A stretch of DNA of 64,000 nucleotides from Medicago truncatula (lineage: Eukaryota > Streptophyta > Magnoliopsida > Fabales > Fabaceae), in contig NC_053044.1 in assembly GCF_003473485.1 (NCBI RefSeq), positions 2,306,501-2,370,500 of the forward strand, read 5' to 3'. This document shows, in pieces, positions 62,381 to 64,000 of this stretch. The notes under the pieces are model-generated. The model searched no databases and was not told the DNA's origin. It was given only the letters and a program-made list of their open reading frames with translations. Numbering within the stretch: position 1 is the first letter of the stretch; every line of letters starts with the position of its first letter. Position numbers and translations under genes: made by a program.

Positions 62381-64000
62381 TGAATAACTGCATAAATATG
62401 ATTGGTAGTGAATTGGTATGGGCTTAGAAGGCTCAAACCAATCATCCTATGGGACGTCCAAATAGAAATCTCATCATGAACATAACACATAGCTCAAATT
62501 TGGAAAAGGATTCAAGTTCGTTCGAGGTTACAACCTCGTCATAAAACATGGTACAACACAGGGTTGTACCTCATTCGATATTATGTCTCAGACCCAATGT
62601 GCATCACATGAAAATACCTCATGTATCGTCTTTGGAACCCCTTTGTTCTTACATCCAGATAAGTCAAACACCCATACGCTTTACCACTTTTGGCGTCAAT
62701 AAACCATCACATAATTTTTGGGTTATTCATAGTAATGTGGAACTCATTCGAATCAGATAGTCACTCCTACCCATCTCAAAATCTGTTACTATAAACAAAT
62801 TGGGTAGCATCTGTAACATACTCGACCAAATTGTAAGAGCAAGAATAGCAACAACATGAAGAGTATCATCAAAATATGTCACTTTAAATAGGGGTCTCAC
62901 TCCCAAGTATGATCAACTTACTTTAATAACTTTGCTACCTAATAGAACGCATATCTACGTATCGCCTAGAGTGCATTTTGCAGCACCCACCCCTTAGTTT
63001 AGAGAAGGAACATACGACAAGCCGCGGAGGATCACATTACTGGTGTGAGTACTCTTCGCATTCATTAATTATCTTAAACAACCACACCTTATTCTTCGTT
63101 TATTTTAATCTTATACTCCTCTATCTCACAATTATCTTAGGCTCATTACTACTCTAGGGAATTTACCTTTATCATCATTAATTATCCTAAATCACCAGCC
63201 CATACCTTTTCTTATAATCGTCTTATGCCCCTTTAACTAATTAATGTTTTAGACTCGCCATAGTTTTTAAGAAATCAATTCTAAAACACCTAAACAAACT
63301 TCTCTCGCTTAGGTACATTACTTTGGGACCCTAACCTTCACTTTAGGAACCCATTTAAGGAAGGAAAGTAAGGTTTCCTAAGATTGGGAAAAGTGCACGG
63401 TTGTGCGCCTCAGAGTGCACGACGTGCGTTTTTACAACGCATAGAAGGATAAAGGGCAGCAAGAAATACACGACCCGTTTGTTTTAAAGCACGGCCGTGC
63501 ATTTCCCTCAAGTATGTGTAGAATCACAGTTTTTTGCAATTTTCCCCCAAGGTTTGAATTTGACCCCAAACTCACCCAAATCATCCCAAAAAATACCCTA
63601 AGGTTACCTTATCATTCAAACACCAATTTTTACTCAATCTATCTTAATACACTTCTTCACACATGATTGAATACTCTAATTGATTACCCTAACATTAGTT
63701 TCACAACTCTAATCTTTCAACCACACCAATAACTCTAAGCATCATTATTTCATCACCAAATACTCATCATGCTTTCTATGATAACAACACCAAATTCATA
63801 GAATTATAACAACCCTGATATAAGAATACCTTAAGATGAAAGTTTCTCCCTCTTACCTCGAATTCTCCGAAAGTGTAGCTTTTGGCTTGGTTTTCCTTAG
63901 CTAGGATTAGTCTCATTTCCTCTCGTCTCTTCTATGGTTCCCACGTGACAACCTCCTCAGCTTCTCTCTATTTCTTTCTTCTGCTTTCTGTAACTCTAAT
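62381..64000. mobile_element. LTR-like retrotransposon sequence at the window edge
   Basis: The base composition changes at about 62400. The stretch holds paired hairpins (GAGGTTACAACCTC, then GGTACAACACAGGGTTGTACC at about 62551) and, at 63390-63505, repeated GTGCACG words with a perfect GCACGGCCGTGC palindrome (63491-63502). Such phrases are frequent in legume LTR retrotransposons. No gag or pol is visible before the window ends, so the class is an inference. Confidence 0.4.

Overview
The window is nuclear DNA from a flowering plant, most probably a legume of the Medicago/Trifolium kind. It is AT-rich and gene-sparse. The genes have GT-AG introns. It carries a SURNod19-type pseudogene, a Sec14 protein with a nodulin-like tail, Au-type SINEs, plant LINEs with an RNase H domain, Ty3/gypsy debris and several MITEs. 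The genus is an inference; no organelle or bacterial signature was seen.

Seven protein-coding genes could be rebuilt exon by exon, with reading phase checked at every junction: a cucumisin-type subtilase (+, 1328-3869, 736 aa); a WD40 protein of the C2A9.03-like type (-, 9841-13350, 9 coding exons, about 431 aa if one unusual donor is used); ARP8, an F-box plus actin-fold protein (+, 21237-27703, 12 exons, 471 aa); a LORELEI-like GPI-anchored protein (-, 29360-30808, 170 aa); a Sec14-nodulin phosphatidylinositol-transfer protein (-, 35555-40017, 14 coding exons, 618 aa); a SOSS-B-like OB-fold protein (-, 45891-46304, 137 aa); and a STAR/QUAKING-type KH protein (-, 54685-59699, 7 exons, 293 aa).

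Three broken genes lie between the WD40 gene and ARP8: a HIPP-type metal-binding gene whose last exon is missing, an LRR fragment, and a SURNod19 gene with stops, frameshifts and an 851-bp insertion. A rearranged copy of part of the WD40 gene sits at the HIPP break. The zone from 13.8 to 21.2 kb is therefore a rearranged graveyard.

Mobile DNA fills most of the rest. There is an internally deleted LINE (4.5-7.6 kb), a TRIM-like LTR element (8.48-8.9 kb), a solo LTR nested in a LINE RNase H fragment (20.1-20.9 kb), a LINE 3' part (41.0-42.5 kb), a hAT-like element in the SOSS-B leader (46.58-47.92 kb), hAT transposase and RTE remnants (48.7-49.9 kb), a decayed Ty3/gypsy pol on the minus strand (51.7-53.9 kb) and LTR-like sequence at the right edge. 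Foldback MITEs and palindromes cluster at 13.9 kb and 31.8-34.3 kb.

The genes do not form a pathway or cluster; they are independent housekeeping, signalling and protease genes. I did not find a convincing new biological system. The most unusual items are gene-structure and rearrangement events, listed as findings.
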